NCBI RefSeq assembly: GCF_900109705.1
Contig: NZ_FOAI01000002.1
Location: 186,001 to 250,000, forward strand
Direction: 5' to 3'
DNA: 64,000 bases
DNA from: Roseivivax marinus
Lineage (GTDB): Bacteria; Pseudomonadota; Alphaproteobacteria; Rhodobacterales; Rhodobacteraceae
In this document: piece after piece, positions 1-9,199 of the stretch
Layout: each line of letters starts with the position of its first letter
Position numbering within the stretch: the first letter of the stretch is position 1
Notes under the pieces: model-generated
Told to the model about the DNA's origin: nothing
Databases searched by the model: none
Seen by the model: only the letters and a program-made list of their open reading frames with translations
Position numbers and translations under genes: made by a program

Positions 1-198
<198 letters not shown>

Positions 199-257
199 TC
201 ACGAGGCCCACGCGGCCCCCGATTGCGGTCGCGCGCCGGACGGGCCACGGTGCTGCC

Positions 258-728
258 ATGACGGACGACAGCGCCCCCATTCCGATACGGCAGGCCCGCG
301 CGACGGACGTGGACGCGATCCGCGCCTGCGCCGAGCAGGCCTACGCCCCCTACATCCCCCGCATCGGCCGGGCGCCCGCGCCCATGGCCGCGGACTTCGC
401 CGCCCTCGTGGCGCGCGGCGTGGTGTGGGTCGCGACGGATGCCGAGCACGGCCTCCTTGGCTTCGTGACGTTTTGGCCCGAGGGCGATCACGTCTACCTC
501 GACAGCGTGGCGGTGCGCCCCGAGGCGGCCGGGCGCGGGCTCGGCAAGGCGCTGATCCGGTTCTGCGAGGAGCGTGCCCTCGCCGACGGCTTCGGCACCG
601 TCGCGCTCTACACCAACGCGGCGATGACCGAGAATCAGCGGATCTATCCACGGCTCGGCTATGTCGAGGTCGACCGGCGCGAGGACGATGGCTTCGACCG
701 GGTCTTCTACGAGAAGAGATTGACCTGA
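258..728 (+). CDS. GNAT family N-acetyltransferase
   Basis: A 156-residue single-domain GNAT protein. The acetyl-CoA pyrophosphate loop is visible as RPEAAGRGLGKALI at about residues 85-98, preceded by the beta4 strand HVYLDSVAV, and the C-terminal LYTNAAMTENQRIYPRLGY is the usual last helix and strand. I chose the ATG at 258 because the protein then starts at the first beta strand (IPIRQARATD); the longer frame from 171 adds 29 low-complexity residues without homologous character. The substrate cannot be inferred. It is divergent from gltX and 69 bp before thpR. Confidence 0.88.
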   Translation: MTDDSAPIPIRQARATDVDAIRACAEQAYAPYIPRIGRAPAPMAADFAALVARGVVWVATDAEHGLLGFVTFWPEGDHVYLDSVAVRPEAAGRGLGKALIRFCEERALADGFGTVALYTNAAMTENQRIYPRLGYVEVDRREDDGFDRVFYEKRLT

Positions 729-797
729 CGGCCCCTTGCAGGTGCGCTCCCGCCTGACATGATCGCCGCGCCAAGCACTCCGCCGAGAGGACCCGCC

Positions 798-1346
798 ATG
801 CGCGCCTTCATCGCCCTGCCCCTGCCGTCCTCGGACGCCGAGGTGCTCGAGGCGATGGCCGACCGGCTCGACGTGGGCCGCGCCGTGCCGTCCGAGAACA
901 TGCACCTGACGCTGGCCTTCCTCGGCGATGTGCCCGAGGCGGAGCTGCGCGAGGTCGCGGAGGCGCTGGAAACGCTGGCGCCCCCGGCCTTCTCGTTCCG
1001 GCTGTCGGGCGTCCAGAGCTTCGGGCCGAACGAGACCGGTCCGTCGCTGGCGCTGGCGGTCGATCCTGTGCCGGGGGCGCTGAAGGACCTGCACGACCGC
1101 GTGCGCTCGCGCTGCCACGGCGCCGGGCTGGTTCTGGAGCGCCGCCGCTTTCGGCCGCACGTGACCTTCGCGCGCCTGCCAGCCCGGCTGACCACGGAAG
1201 AGGACAACAAGCTCGCCGCGTTCCTGCGCCACGAGGGCGCCATGCACGTGGACGACATCCCGGCGCGCGAAGTGGTGCTCTACGAATCGATCCTGACAAA
1301 GGACGGGCCGGTCTACGAACCGCTTGCGGAGTTCCCGCTTGCCTGA
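798..1346 (+). CDS. thpR: RNA 2',3'-cyclic phosphodiesterase (2H family)
   Basis: A 182-residue 2H phosphoesterase of the LigT/ThpR type. The two catalytic H-x-T-x motifs are both present: HLTL at residues 36-39 and HVTF at residues 121-124, each inside the family context (MHLTLAFLGDV; RFRPHVTFARL). These enzymes hydrolyse 2',3'-cyclic phosphate RNA ends and can ligate tRNA halves in vitro. The ATG at 798 starts directly at the first beta strand (MRAFIALPLP). The frame is open further upstream, but that part has no family character. The gene is convergent with the 2OG-Fe oxygenase, with only 3 bp between stop codons. Confidence 0.92.
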   Translation: MRAFIALPLPSSDAEVLEAMADRLDVGRAVPSENMHLTLAFLGDVPEAELREVAEALETLAPPAFSFRLSGVQSFGPNETGPSLALAVDPVPGALKDLHDRVRSRCHGAGLVLERRRFRPHVTFARLPARLTTEEDNKLAAFLRHEGAMHVDDIPAREVVLYESILTKDGPVYEPLAEFPLA

Positions 1347-1349
1347 GCC

Positions 1350-1901
1350 CTAGCGGAACGCGGGCCCGTGGACCCAGACGGTCAGGGACCGCCGCACGCC
1401 CTCGGTCACCGGCGTCACTCGGTGCAGCATGAACGAGGGAAACAGCGTGGCAGCGCCACGCTGCGTCGGCGCCGTGATGATCGCCGCGCTCGGCATGATC
1501 TCGAGCCCACCGCCGGCGTAGTCGGCAGGCTCGGACAGTTGCACAACCATCGTCAGCTTGCGCCGTGCAGCGACGGCCCCCTCGCCGATATCGGCGTGCC
1601 AGTCGAAATGGCCCGCGCGCTCGGCGCCGTAGCGGGCGACCTGCGGGCTTTCGGCGAAGTCGGTCAACTCGAAGTCGAAAACGCTGCGGTTGGCGCGGCG
1701 CACCACGTCCACCAGCCGGTCCATCACCCACTCGCCGCCCTCGGCCTCATCGAGCCAGGCCAGCTCGGCCCGGCGCTGGCCGTGGTCGTGCTGGCCGCGG
1801 ACAAGGCCGGCGTCCCGCAGGGGCGCTGCGTCGGCCAGCGCGAGGATGCGGTCGCACTCGGCGGGGGAAAAGGCGTCGGGGATGGTGTGCGTGGCGATCA
1901 T
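1350..1901 (-). CDS. 2OG-Fe(II) oxygenase (PKHD/prolyl 4-hydroxylase-like)
   Basis: A 183-residue non-haem iron, 2-oxoglutarate-dependent oxygenase. The facial triad is visible: HxD in FDWHADIGEG near residue 100, and the distal His in FMLHRVTPV near residue 160, followed by VRRSL, whose Arg would hold the 2OG carboxylate. The N-terminal IPDAFSPAECDRILAL is typical of the P4Hc fold. The length suits the compact PiuC/PKHD-like class. The substrate is unknown: protein-bound proline, a siderophore component or a free metabolite are all possible. The neighbours give no pathway context. Confidence 0.85.
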   Translation of the reverse strand: MIATHTIPDAFSPAECDRILALADAAPLRDAGLVRGQHDHGQRRAELAWLDEAEGGEWVMDRLVDVVRRANRSVFDFELTDFAESPQVARYGAERAGHFDWHADIGEGAVAARRKLTMVVQLSEPADYAGGGLEIMPSAAIITAPTQRGAATLFPSFMLHRVTPVTEGVRRSLTVWVHGPAFR

Positions 1902-2023
1902 GGCAGTCGGCGAAGTGGGAAGGTCGGGCCCGATGCCACGGAACGAGAAACCGCGCGCGCCGGAAACCGACGCGCGCGGCGAAAAGCGACATGCTCAGCG
2001 CCCGGTGGCGCGAAACCGCCCGA

Positions 2024-2617
2024 TCAGGCGATGAGCTTCGCGGTCTTCTCGACGAGGCGCTTGGCCTGGTGCGCCAGCGCCGCCTTGTCGGTGTCGGTCA
2101 ACTCGCCCGCGGCCTTGGAGAAGCCGTAGGGGTTGCCGCCTGCCTCGAAGATCGACTGGTCGGTGTAGCCCGGCGGGACCATGATGCAGCCCCAGTGCGA
2201 GAAGGTGACCATCATCGTCAGAAGCGTGGTTTCCTGACCGCCGTGCACGGTGTTGGCCGAGGTGGCCGCGGTCACGGTCTTGTCGGCCAGCTTGCCGTCC
2301 ATCCAGAGAGGGCCGAGCGTGTCGATGAAGACGCGCAGCTGGCTCGCGGGGTTGCCGTAACGGGTGGGCGACAGGAAGAAGTAGCCGTCCGCCCAGGTCA
2401 TGTCGTCGTGGCTGATCTCGGCGATGTCCGACATCTTTTCGAGCTGCGCCTTCCAGGCGTCCTGCCCCTCGACCACCTCTTTCGGCGCGGTCTCGGGGAC
2501 GCGGCGCAGGCGGACCTCGGCGCCGGCTTCGGTGGCCGCACGCTCGACCTCCTTCGCCATGGCGTGGTTGGTGCCGTAGGTGGAGTAGAAGATGATCGTA
2601 ATTTTCGGCTGTGCCAT
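2024..2617 (-). CDS. wrbA: NAD(P)H:quinone oxidoreductase WrbA
   Basis: A 197-residue flavodoxin-fold protein with the standard WrbA length. The FMN phosphate loop [14 protein letters not shown] lies near residues 11-24. The family blocks [22 protein letters not shown] and [18 protein letters not shown] follow, and [13 protein letters not shown] is also characteristic. WrbA reduces quinones by two electrons with NAD(P)H, limiting semiquinone-derived oxidative stress, in the cytoplasm as a tetramer. A purine-rich site (GAAGGAGCTT) lies ahead of the ATG at 2617. It is transcribed alone, divergent from the zincin gene. Confidence 0.96.
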   Translation of the reverse strand: MAQPKITIIFYSTYGTNHAMAKEVERAATEAGAEVRLRRVPETAPKEVVEGQDAWKAQLEKMSDIAEISHDDMTWADGYFFLSPTRYGNPASQLRVFIDTLGPLWMDGKLADKTVTAATSANTVHGGQETTLLTMMVTFSHWGCIMVPPGYTDQSIFEAGGNPYGFSKAAGELTDTDKAALAHQAKRLVEKTAKLIA

Positions 2618-2753
2618 CGGAAGCTCCTTCTGAGGAATGGATGGTTGGGTCCGTTCGGTGTCGAAACTTGGCGTATCGCAGAACGTTCCGCGGTGCGATG
2701 CGCGGGTTCTGTGCAGGAACGCAGAGCTTCACGACCGCCGCTCCCCGCGCCAT

Positions 2754-3161
2754 ATGAGCCGGATGACCACGCGTTCCACCCCGTCGCCCGAAGACTTCGA
2801 ATCCATGGCCCGGTCCGCGCTCGAGGCGCTGCCGGCGCCCTTCGACGCCCATGCCCGCGCAGTGCTGCTGCACGTCGCCGACTGGCCCGACCGCGACATG
2901 CTCGAGGATCTGCAGATCGACGACCCGCTCGATCTCACCGGGCTCTACGAGGGCATCCCCCTGACCGAGAAATCCGTGGCCGATCCCGCGCCTTTCCCCG
3001 ACCAGGTCTGGCTCTTCCGCGAGCCCATCATCGCGGAGTGGCGTGACCGCGGCGACGTGGAACTCGAGGACCTGGTGGCGCACGTCGTGGTGCACGAGAT
3101 CGCCCACCATTTCGGCTGGTCCGACGAGGAGATCGCAGAAATCGACCGATGGTGGGAATAG
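2754..3161 (+). CDS. Metallopeptidase family (minimal zincin) protein
   Basis: A 135-residue protein of the DUF1025/zincin-1 type. The zinc motif HEIAHHFGWSDEEI sits near residues 116-129, giving HExxH and, after a short GWSD turn, an acidic segment typical of the family. The middle LTGLYEGIPLT and VWLFREPI segments are also family blocks. It is probably cytoplasmic, and its substrate is unknown for the family. Two in-frame ATGs (2754, 2763) are equally plausible and neither has a good ribosome site; the longer upstream frame from 2637 overlaps the wrbA promoter region and is unlikely. Confidence 0.83.
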   Translation: MSRMTTRSTPSPEDFESMARSALEALPAPFDAHARAVLLHVADWPDRDMLEDLQIDDPLDLTGLYEGIPLTEKSVADPAPFPDQVWLFREPIIAEWRDRGDVELEDLVAHVVVHEIAHHFGWSDEEIAEIDRWWE

Positions 3162-3173
3162 GCCGGAGCAGCC

Positions 3174-3626
3174 CTATTCGCTGTCGCCCTCGCGCCGCGG
3201 GGCGCCGTGCTGCCGGTCGATCCAGATGACCAGCGCGAAGGCGCAGCCCAGCGCGAACACGGCCGAAGCGAGACCGAGCAGAAGCATCCCGGACACGGTC
3301 TCGAGCTCGATCACGATGAGCTTGCGGACCACGGCCAGCATCCCGATCACCAGCACGATTCGGACCTGTGCGTAGATACTGCCCCCCGACAGCATCAGGT
3401 GGACCGAGTGCGCAAGCTCCATCGCGATGACGGCGCCCAGAAGCAGATCGAACAGCGTCTGAAGCGTGGTGTAGGGGATCTGCATCCCGTCGGTCTGCGC
3501 CACCTCGACGGTCAACCGCAGGAAACTCGCGGTGGCGAGGATCACCACCGCCGCCGTGCCCAGCAGAAGCGCCACGGCAACGAGGCGCGAGAACAAGGTG
3601 TAGAGAACGTCCACGGTCTTCTGCAT
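3174..3626 (-). CDS. PsiE-like inner-membrane protein
   Basis: A 150-residue protein with four hydrophobic helices, at roughly residues 12-35, 55-80, 88-105 and 112-135. The pattern LFDLLLGAVIAMELAHSVH, then VRIVLVIGMLAVVRKLIVIEL resembles the phosphate-starvation-inducible PsiE family, which includes many uncharacterised alphaproteobacterial members. The biochemical function is unknown. It is convergent with the zincin gene (12 bp apart) and lies downstream of nadE on the same strand, 69 bp away. I infer PsiE membership from the helix pattern and motifs only. Confidence 0.72.
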   Translation of the reverse strand: MQKTVDVLYTLFSRLVAVALLLGTAAVVILATASFLRLTVEVAQTDGMQIPYTTLQTLFDLLLGAVIAMELAHSVHLMLSGGSIYAQVRIVLVIGMLAVVRKLIVIELETVSGMLLLGLASAVFALGCAFALVIWIDRQHGAPRREGDSE

Positions 3627-3695
3627 GGCAGATGACCTAGGGCGCCGGACGGCGTTGTCGTGACGTCACCCCCAAGACCGTGCTCCGGTCGCGCC

Positions 3696-5357
3696 TCAGC
3701 GCCGCCCCTCGCGCCAGCGGTTCACGATGGGATAGCGGCGGTCCAGCCAGAACGCACGCTCGGACAGGCGCGCGCCGGGCGCGGACTGGAAGCGTTTGTA
3801 TTCGCTGACATAGACAAGGTGCTCGACCTTGGCCGCGTCCTCGGCGGAATACCCCTCGGCCACGCAGTCGGCGATGGAGCCGTCGCGGTCGACGAGTATC
3901 TCGAGAATGCCGTCGAGCACGGGGTAATCGGGCAGCGAGTCGCTGTCCTTCTGGTCCGCGCGCAGTTCGGCCGACGGCGGCTTGGAGATCACCCGTGGCG
4001 GCATGACCTCGCCCCCGGGCGCCTTCATCCAGTCCCGGTGATTGGCGTTGCGCCAGCGGCAGATGTCGAAGACGCGTGTCTTGTAGAGGTCCTTGATCGG
4101 ATTGTAGCCGCCCGCCATGTCGCCGTAGATCGTGGCGTAGCCCACCGCGACCTCGGACTTGTTGCCGGTGGTCAGCAGCATCTCTCCGAACTTGTTGGAC
4201 ATCGCCATGAGCAGCAGCCCGCGCAGGCGCGACTGGATGTTTTCCTCGGTCAGGTCGGCGTCGCGTCCCTCGAAATGCGGGGCGAGCGTTTCGGCGATCG
4301 CGTCCCGGCCCTGCTGGATCGGCACGAAGTCGTAGCGGCACCCAAGCCGCTCGGCCACCGCCTTGGCATCCTCGAGCGAGTGCTCCGAGGTGTACTCCGA
4401 CGGCAGCATGACGCAGCGGACGTTCTCGGGGCCGATGGCGTCGGCCGCGATCACCGCCACGATGGCGCTGTCCACCCCGCCCGAGAGCCCCAGAAGAACC
4501 TTCGAGAAGCCCGACTTGGCAAGGTAGTCCCGCAAAGCGGTGACCATCACGCGGTAGTCCTGCTCCAGCGTGTCGGGGTGGCGGTCGAAGCGGCCCTCGA
4601 CGGCACGCCAGCCGTCGTCGGTGCGCTCGAAGTCGACATGCTCGATGCACTGTTCCAGCACCGGAAGCTGCACCGCCATCTTGCCGCCGGGGTTCAGCAC
4701 GAAAGACCCGCCGTCGAACACCTGATCGTCTTGTCCGCCCACCATGTTGAGGTAGACCAGCGGCAGCCCGGTCTCGACGGTGCGGGCGATCATGTGGTTC
4801 AGCCGGACCTCGTACTTGCCGCGGTGATAGGGCGAGCCGTTCGGCACCAGCAGCAGCTCGGCCCCGGTCTCGGCCTGCGTCTCGGCCACGTCGTCGTACC
4901 AGGCGTCCTCGCAGATGGGCGAGCCGATGCGCGTATTGCCGACACTGTAGGGTCCACCGATCGGGCCGGCGTCGAAGATCCGCACCTCGTCGAACACCGC
5001 GTCGTTGGGCAGGTGATGCTTGAGCTGCGTCGACGCGATCTTGCCGCCCTTGAGGATGAAGTAGGCGTTGAAAAGCTCGGTGCCCTCGATCCACGGCCCG
5101 CCGATGGCCAGCGCGGGGCCGTCGGCGCAGTCGCGGGCCAGCGCGCGGATCTCCTCGATCGCCGCCATGTGGAAGGCGGGCTTCATCACGAGATCCTGCG
5201 TATTGTAGCCGGTCACGAACATTTCGGGCAGCGCCACGAGATCGGCATCCGCCGCGCGTCCGGCCTCCCACGCGTCGCGCGCGAGGCTCGCATTCCCGGC
5301 GAGATCGCCCACCGTGGGATTGAGCTGTGCCAGTGTCAGCCGGAACCTGTCGGCCAT
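3696..5357 (-). CDS. nadE: NAD+ synthase, glutamine-dependent
   Basis: A 553-residue two-domain enzyme that amidates nicotinic acid adenine dinucleotide to NAD+ with glutamine. The N-terminal nitrilase-type glutaminase (about 1-260) shows the Glu of LPEMFVTGY, the Lys of TQLKHHLPN and the Cys of SPICEDAW. The C-terminal synthetase (about 280-553) has the ATP loop LGLSGGVDSAIV and TTGNKSEVAVGYATIYGDM. The length and KSGFSKVLLGLSGG spacing fit the alphaproteobacterial form. The ATG at 5357 is supported by the conserved MADRFRLTLAQLNPTVGD start. The frame stays open upstream as an artefact of the antisense of the MORN gene. Confidence 0.96.
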   Translation of the reverse strand: MADRFRLTLAQLNPTVGDLAGNASLARDAWEAGRAADADLVALPEMFVTGYNTQDLVMKPAFHMAAIEEIRALARDCADGPALAIGGPWIEGTELFNAYFILKGGKIASTQLKHHLPNDAVFDEVRIFDAGPIGGPYSVGNTRIGSPICEDAWYDDVAETQAETGAELLLVPNGSPYHRGKYEVRLNHMIARTVETGLPLVYLNMVGGQDDQVFDGGSFVLNPGGKMAVQLPVLEQCIEHVDFERTDDGWRAVEGRFDRHPDTLEQDYRVMVTALRDYLAKSGFSKVLLGLSGGVDSAIVAVIAADAIGPENVRCVMLPSEYTSEHSLEDAKAVAERLGCRYDFVPIQQGRDAIAETLAPHFEGRDADLTEENIQSRLRGLLLMAMSNKFGEMLLTTGNKSEVAVGYATIYGDMAGGYNPIKDLYKTRVFDICRWRNANHRDWMKAPGGEVMPPRVISKPPSAELRADQKDSDSLPDYPVLDGILEILVDRDGSIADCVAEGYSAEDAAKVEHLVYVSEYKRFQSAPGARLSERAFWLDRRYPIVNRWREGRR

Positions 5358-5588
5358 CGCCCGCCCCTTCGCGTCACGTCTTCGGTCGGGTGCCGACATA
5401 GCAGATGGGGCCGCGAGGGGAAGCGGTGGACCGCGATTGGCGTGTCGCGACCACGGTCCCGGCCCCGGCGGCGGCCCGCACCTCACCGTGAGGGCGGCGC
5501 GAAAGGCGTTGTATGGCAGACGGCGCGCCGTTAGTTTTCCAACACTTTCCGACCGGGTGGCACAGGACGTGGGGGTTCTTTGAGACGC

Positions 5589-7127
5589 ATGCGCGGACAG
5601 TTTCGCCGATATCTCGTGACGGCCGTGGCGGCGCTTGCGCTCCCCGCGCTTGTCTCCGCGCAGTCGCAGGACGGCGATATTCAAACCAAGCAGTACGATG
5701 ACGGCGGTGTCTACGAGGGCACGTTCCGCAACGGGCTGCAGCACGGCACCGGCACCTACCGGCTGCCCAACGGCTACGAATACACCGGTGAGTGGGTGGA
5801 GGGCGAGATCCGCGGCGAGGGCACCGCGACCTTCCCCAACGGCTCGACCTACGAAGGCCAGTTCGCCAAGGGCAAGCCCGAGGGCGTCGGCAAGATCACC
5901 TTCTCCGACGGTGGCTCCTACGAGGGCACCTGGAAGGACGGCAAGATCGCCGGACAGGGCGTCGCGGTCTACGCCAACGGCGTGCGCTACGAGGGCAGCT
6001 TCCGCAACGCGCTGCACCACGGGCGCGGCACGATGACCGCCCCCTCGGGCTACGTCTACGAGGGCGACTGGGTGAACGGCGTCAAGGAAGGCAACGGCAC
6101 CATCACCTATCCCGACGGCTCGGTGTACGAGGGCCGCGTCGCCGGCGGCGCACGCGAGGGACAGGGCACGCTGACCATGCCCGACGGGCTGGTCTACGAA
6201 GGCACCTGGGACGACGGCCAGATCGACGGACAGGGCACACTCACGCAGCCCAACGGCGACGTCTACGAGGGCGAACTCGCCGACGGCCGCCGCCGGGGCG
6301 AAGGCCGGGTGACCTACGCCTCGGGCGACGTCTACGAGGGTGGCTTCTCGGACGACCAGCGCGACGGCCAGGGCACCTTCACCGGGACCGACGGCTATTC
6401 CTACACCGGCACCTGGGTCGAGGGAGAGATCGAAGGCCAGGGCCAGATCACCTATCCCGACGGCTCGGTCTACGTGGGCGAGGTCGCGGACGGGCTGGCG
6501 CACGGAACCGGCCGCATCACGTACCCGGACGGCGCCACCTACGAGGGCGACTGGGTCGATGGCGTGATCGAGGGCGAGGGCCGCGCGGAATACGAGGGCG
6601 GGCTGGTCTACGAGGGCGGCTTCCGCAACGCGCGCAACCACGGCCAGGGCGTGATGACCTATCCCGACGGCTACCGCTACGACGGCGAATGGGTCGACGG
6701 CGAGCGCGAGGGCCAGGGCACCGCCACCTATCCCGACGGCACGGTCTACACCGGCACGTTCGAGGACGGCCAGCGCCACGGCGAGGGCGAGATCGTCATG
6801 GCCGACGGCTTCCGCTACACCGGCCAGTGGGAAGACGGCGAGATTTCGGGCCAGGGCACCGCCACCTACGCCAACGGCGACGTGTACGAGGGCACCTTCG
6901 CCGACGGCAAGCGTCAGGGTGAGGGCACGATGACCTATGCCAGCGGCGAGACCCGCTCGGGCGAGTGGATCAACGGCGCGCTGACGCAGGACCCGGCCGG
7001 CGAGGATGACGCCGCCCCGGACGCGGAGACGCCCGACACCCCGGACGCTCCCGATGCCGATCCCGCACCCGAGACGCCCGACACCGCGGAGACCTCCGGG
7101 GCCGACGCCGCCTCGGACGACGGCTGA
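5589..7127 (+). CDS. Secreted MORN-repeat protein (18 full repeats)
   Basis: A 512-residue protein made almost wholly of MORN repeats. After a signal peptide (RRYLVTAVAALALPALVSAQ) there are 18 consecutive 23-residue units of the form VYEGxWxxGxxxGxGxxxYPDGx from about residue 39 to 455, then a partial unit and an acidic Pro/Asp/Ala-rich tail. MORN units form long beta-hairpin strings that bind lipids or proteins; bacterial ones have no assigned enzyme activity. Some units recur as a higher-order block (units 1, 5 and 14 share FRN-x3-HG). An in-frame TTG at 5580 is an alternative start. The signal peptide implies an envelope location. It lies 4 bp before the DUF4336 gene. Confidence 0.9.
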   Translation: MRGQFRRYLVTAVAALALPALVSAQSQDGDIQTKQYDDGGVYEGTFRNGLQHGTGTYRLPNGYEYTGEWVEGEIRGEGTATFPNGSTYEGQFAKGKPEGVGKITFSDGGSYEGTWKDGKIAGQGVAVYANGVRYEGSFRNALHHGRGTMTAPSGYVYEGDWVNGVKEGNGTITYPDGSVYEGRVAGGAREGQGTLTMPDGLVYEGTWDDGQIDGQGTLTQPNGDVYEGELADGRRRGEGRVTYASGDVYEGGFSDDQRDGQGTFTGTDGYSYTGTWVEGEIEGQGQITYPDGSVYVGEVADGLAHGTGRITYPDGATYEGDWVDGVIEGEGRAEYEGGLVYEGGFRNARNHGQGVMTYPDGYRYDGEWVDGEREGQGTATYPDGTVYTGTFEDGQRHGEGEIVMADGFRYTGQWEDGEISGQGTATYANGDVYEGTFADGKRQGEGTMTYASGETRSGEWINGALTQDPAGEDDAAPDAETPDTPDAPDADPAPETPDTAETSGADAASDDG

Positions 7128-7131
7128 CCGC

Positions 7132-7869
7132 ATGACACAATCGCTCGCGGCCTTCGGACCCGACCTTTTCCTCTCGGAGGGGCCGGTCGTCCGGGGCGCT
7201 GGCGGCTTCCGCTTCCCCACCCGCATGGCCGTGGCCCGGATGCCCGATTGCGGTCTCTGGGTCTGGTCGCCCGTGGCGTTGACGCCAGAGTTGCGCGCCG
7301 CCGTCGACGCGCTCGGGCCCGTCCGCCACGTGGTCGCGCCGAACGGCCTGCATCACCTCTTCGTGGGCGAGTGGGCCTCGGCATACCCGGAGGCACGGGT
7401 CTACGCCGCGCCGGACGTGGCCGGGAAGCATCCCGACCTCGGGCCGGTCCGGCCCCTGTCGGACGACGTGCCGGGAGCCTGGCGAGCTGTCTTCGACATG
7501 GCGCTCGTGCGTGGCAACCGGCTGACCACCGAGGCGGTGTTCCTCCACCGGCCCAGCCGCACGGTCCTCGTCTGCGACCTGATGCAGAACATCCCCCGCG
7601 ACTTCTATCGCGGCTGGCGCAAGGTGATCGCGCGGCTCGACCGCATGACCGAACCCGAACCCGCGATGCCGGCCAAGTTCCGCGTTGGCTTCGTCGATCG
7701 CGCCGCCGCACGCCCGGCCGCCGCGCGGATCCTGTCGTGGCCCGCGGAACGGCTGGTCGTCGCCCACGGCACCCCGGTCGACCGCGACCCCGCCCCCCTG
7801 CTCGAGCGCGCGTTCGGCGCCCTCGCCCGCGGCGGCCGCGGGGAACCGCACGCCTCTGATCCGGGTTGA
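7132..7869 (+). CDS. DUF4336 domain protein (metallo-beta-lactamase-like fold)
   Basis: A 245-residue protein of the DUF4336 family. Visible family marks are the N-terminal GPDLFLSEGPV, the LHHLF segment after VVAPNG near residue 68, a second block TVLVCDLMQN, and VVAHG near residue 215. These correspond to metal-ligand regions of the metallo-beta-lactamase fold, although the canonical HxHxDH is not present. The function is unknown. It starts 4 bp after the MORN gene stop, so the two are likely co-transcribed and possibly translationally coupled. Confidence 0.82.
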   Translation: MTQSLAAFGPDLFLSEGPVVRGAGGFRFPTRMAVARMPDCGLWVWSPVALTPELRAAVDALGPVRHVVAPNGLHHLFVGEWASAYPEARVYAAPDVAGKHPDLGPVRPLSDDVPGAWRAVFDMALVRGNRLTTEAVFLHRPSRTVLVCDLMQNIPRDFYRGWRKVIARLDRMTEPEPAMPAKFRVGFVDRAAARPAAARILSWPAERLVVAHGTPVDRDPAPLLERAFGALARGGRGEPHASDPG

Positions 7870-7895
7870 CCCGCGATCACAGACAGGAGGCCGAC

Positions 7896-8111
7896 ATGGG
7901 CTATTCGACCGGAGACCGCGTGGAATGGGACTGGGGCAACGGCACCGCCTCGGGCGAGATCGAGGAGCGCTATACGCAGAAGGTGACCAAGACGATCAAG
8001 GGCAACGAAGTGACCCGCGACGCCAGCGTCAACGAACCGGCCTTCCTCATCCGCCAGGAGGACGGCACCCCGGTGCTGAAGAAGAGCACCGAAGTCCGGA
8101 AAGCGAACTGA
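7896..8111 (+). CDS. DUF2945 (HVA1/TUDOR-like) small protein
   Basis: A 71-residue basic/acidic mixed protein. The sequence GDRVEWDWGNGTASGEIEERY followed by paired charged strands and ending EDGTPVLKKSTEVRKA matches the DUF2945 hypervirulence-associated TUDOR-like domain, a small beta-barrel of unknown role. The ATG at 7896 has a strong AGGAGG at 7885-7890, which decides the start; the longer frame from 7866 would overlap the preceding gene. It is the last gene of the MORN-DUF4336 run and is followed by a strong hairpin. Confidence 0.85.
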   Translation: MGYSTGDRVEWDWGNGTASGEIEERYTQKVTKTIKGNEVTRDASVNEPAFLIRQEDGTPVLKKSTEVRKAN

Positions 8112-8114
8112 GAC

Positions 8115-8145
8115 GCGGCGCGATCCGAACCCCGGATCGCGCCGC
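8115..8145 (+). terminator. Strong hairpin after DUF2945 gene
   Basis: A perfect 13-bp stem (GCGGCGCGATCCG with its complement) and a 5-nt loop begin 3 bp after the stop codon at 8111. No U-run follows, so it may be a Rho-assisted or RNA-stabilising 3' end. Beyond it, up to 8233, I see nothing else. Confidence 0.6.
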
Positions 8146-8233
8146 CGTCAGGCATATGTGTCCGCTCTGCGGGACGGTTGAACGGCCCGCGCGACGCGCT
8201 TCGTTCAGGTTCCGCGCCCCCGGCCGCCAGGCG

Positions 8234-9199
8234 TCAGGGCCAGATCGCCCAGACATACGCGCCGTAGCCCGCGAGCAGGACAGCGCCCTCCCAGCGCACG
8301 ATCCGCAGGCCCGTGGCCGCGAAGGCGACGAGCGCCACAGAGACCCCCACCATCAGCAGCGCGTCGAACGCGGCAATTCCCTCCGGCACCGGTCCCGGCG
8401 CGATCAGCGCCGTTGCACCGCCGATTCCGAGGATATTGTAGATGTTCGACCCGACGATGTTGCCGAAGGCCACGTCGCTCTGACGTTTCACCGCCGCGAC
8501 GATCGAGGTCACCAGCTCGGGCATCGAGGTGCCGATCGCAACGATGGTCAGGCCGATGACGGTCTCGGGAATGCCGAAGGACTCCGCGAGCGCCACGGCC
8601 CCCGAAACCAGGAGCGAGCCGCCGAACACGACCATCAGCAAGCCGCCGACGGCCAGGCCCAGCGGCACCGCGAGGCCACCGCGGGGGGCGGCCGCCGGCG
8701 TGACGGCCGGGTCCACGCCCTCGAGTGCGGCGGCCTTTGTAGCGACCGCGCCCGCGCTCTCCTGGCGGAAGGCGAGATAGATGTAGCCGCAGAGCACGGC
8801 GAGGAACGCGACCCCCACGAGGCGGCTCATCGGGACGAGCAGGGCAAGCCCCGCGAACGCCACGGCCACGGCCAGCATGACCACCGCGTCGCGGCGCAGG
8901 GCCTGGGAGGCGATGGCGATGGGAAACAGGATCGCCGAGGCGCCGACGATCAGCAGAATGTTCGCGATGTTCGAGCCGACGATGTTGCCGTAGGCGATCC
9001 CCGGCGACCCGGCTAGTGCCGCCTGCACCGACGTCACGAGTTCGGGCATGGACGTGCCGAAGCCCACGAGGGTCAGGCCGATGACCAGCGGCGAGACGCC
9101 CAGCCGCTCGGCCACACGGACCGATCCGCGTACCAGAAGATCGCCGCCGAGGATCAGCAGCGCGAGGCCCGCCAGAAGCGGCAGCCAGATGTCCGTCAT
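8234..9199 (-). CDS. Calcium/sodium antiporter (CaCA family, YrbG type)
   Basis: A 321-residue inner-membrane exchanger with about ten helices in two inverted halves. Both alpha-repeats are plain: GFGTSMPELVTS with GNIVGSNIANILL in the first half (residues ~45-90) and AIGTSMPELVTSI with GNIVGSNIYNILG in the second (~215-260). A hydrophilic loop near residues 140-165 separates the halves, as in YrbG-type proteins. The family exchanges Ca2+ (or K+) for Na+ across the cytoplasmic membrane. It is transcribed alone, convergent with the DUF2945 gene. Confidence 0.95.
   Translation of the reverse strand: MTDIWLPLLAGLALLILGGDLLVRGSVRVAERLGVSPLVIGLTLVGFGTSMPELVTSVQAALAGSPGIAYGNIVGSNIANILLIVGASAILFPIAIASQALRRDAVVMLAVAVAFAGLALLVPMSRLVGVAFLAVLCGYIYLAFRQESAGAVATKAAALEGVDPAVTPAAAPRGGLAVPLGLAVGGLLMVVFGGSLLVSGAVALAESFGIPETVIGLTIVAIGTSMPELVTSIVAAVKRQSDVAFGNIVGSNIYNILGIGGATALIAPGPVPEGIAAFDALLMVGVSVALVAFAATGLRIVRWEGAVLLAGYGAYVWAIWP

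Noticed and set aside
5358-7226. Minus-strand open frame through the whole MORN gene, in frame with nadE (1176 codons in total)
   Set aside because: It is the antisense of a repetitive, G+C-rich gene; its Val/Ala/Gly repeats mirror the MORN units. nadE has a normal length and start at 5357.
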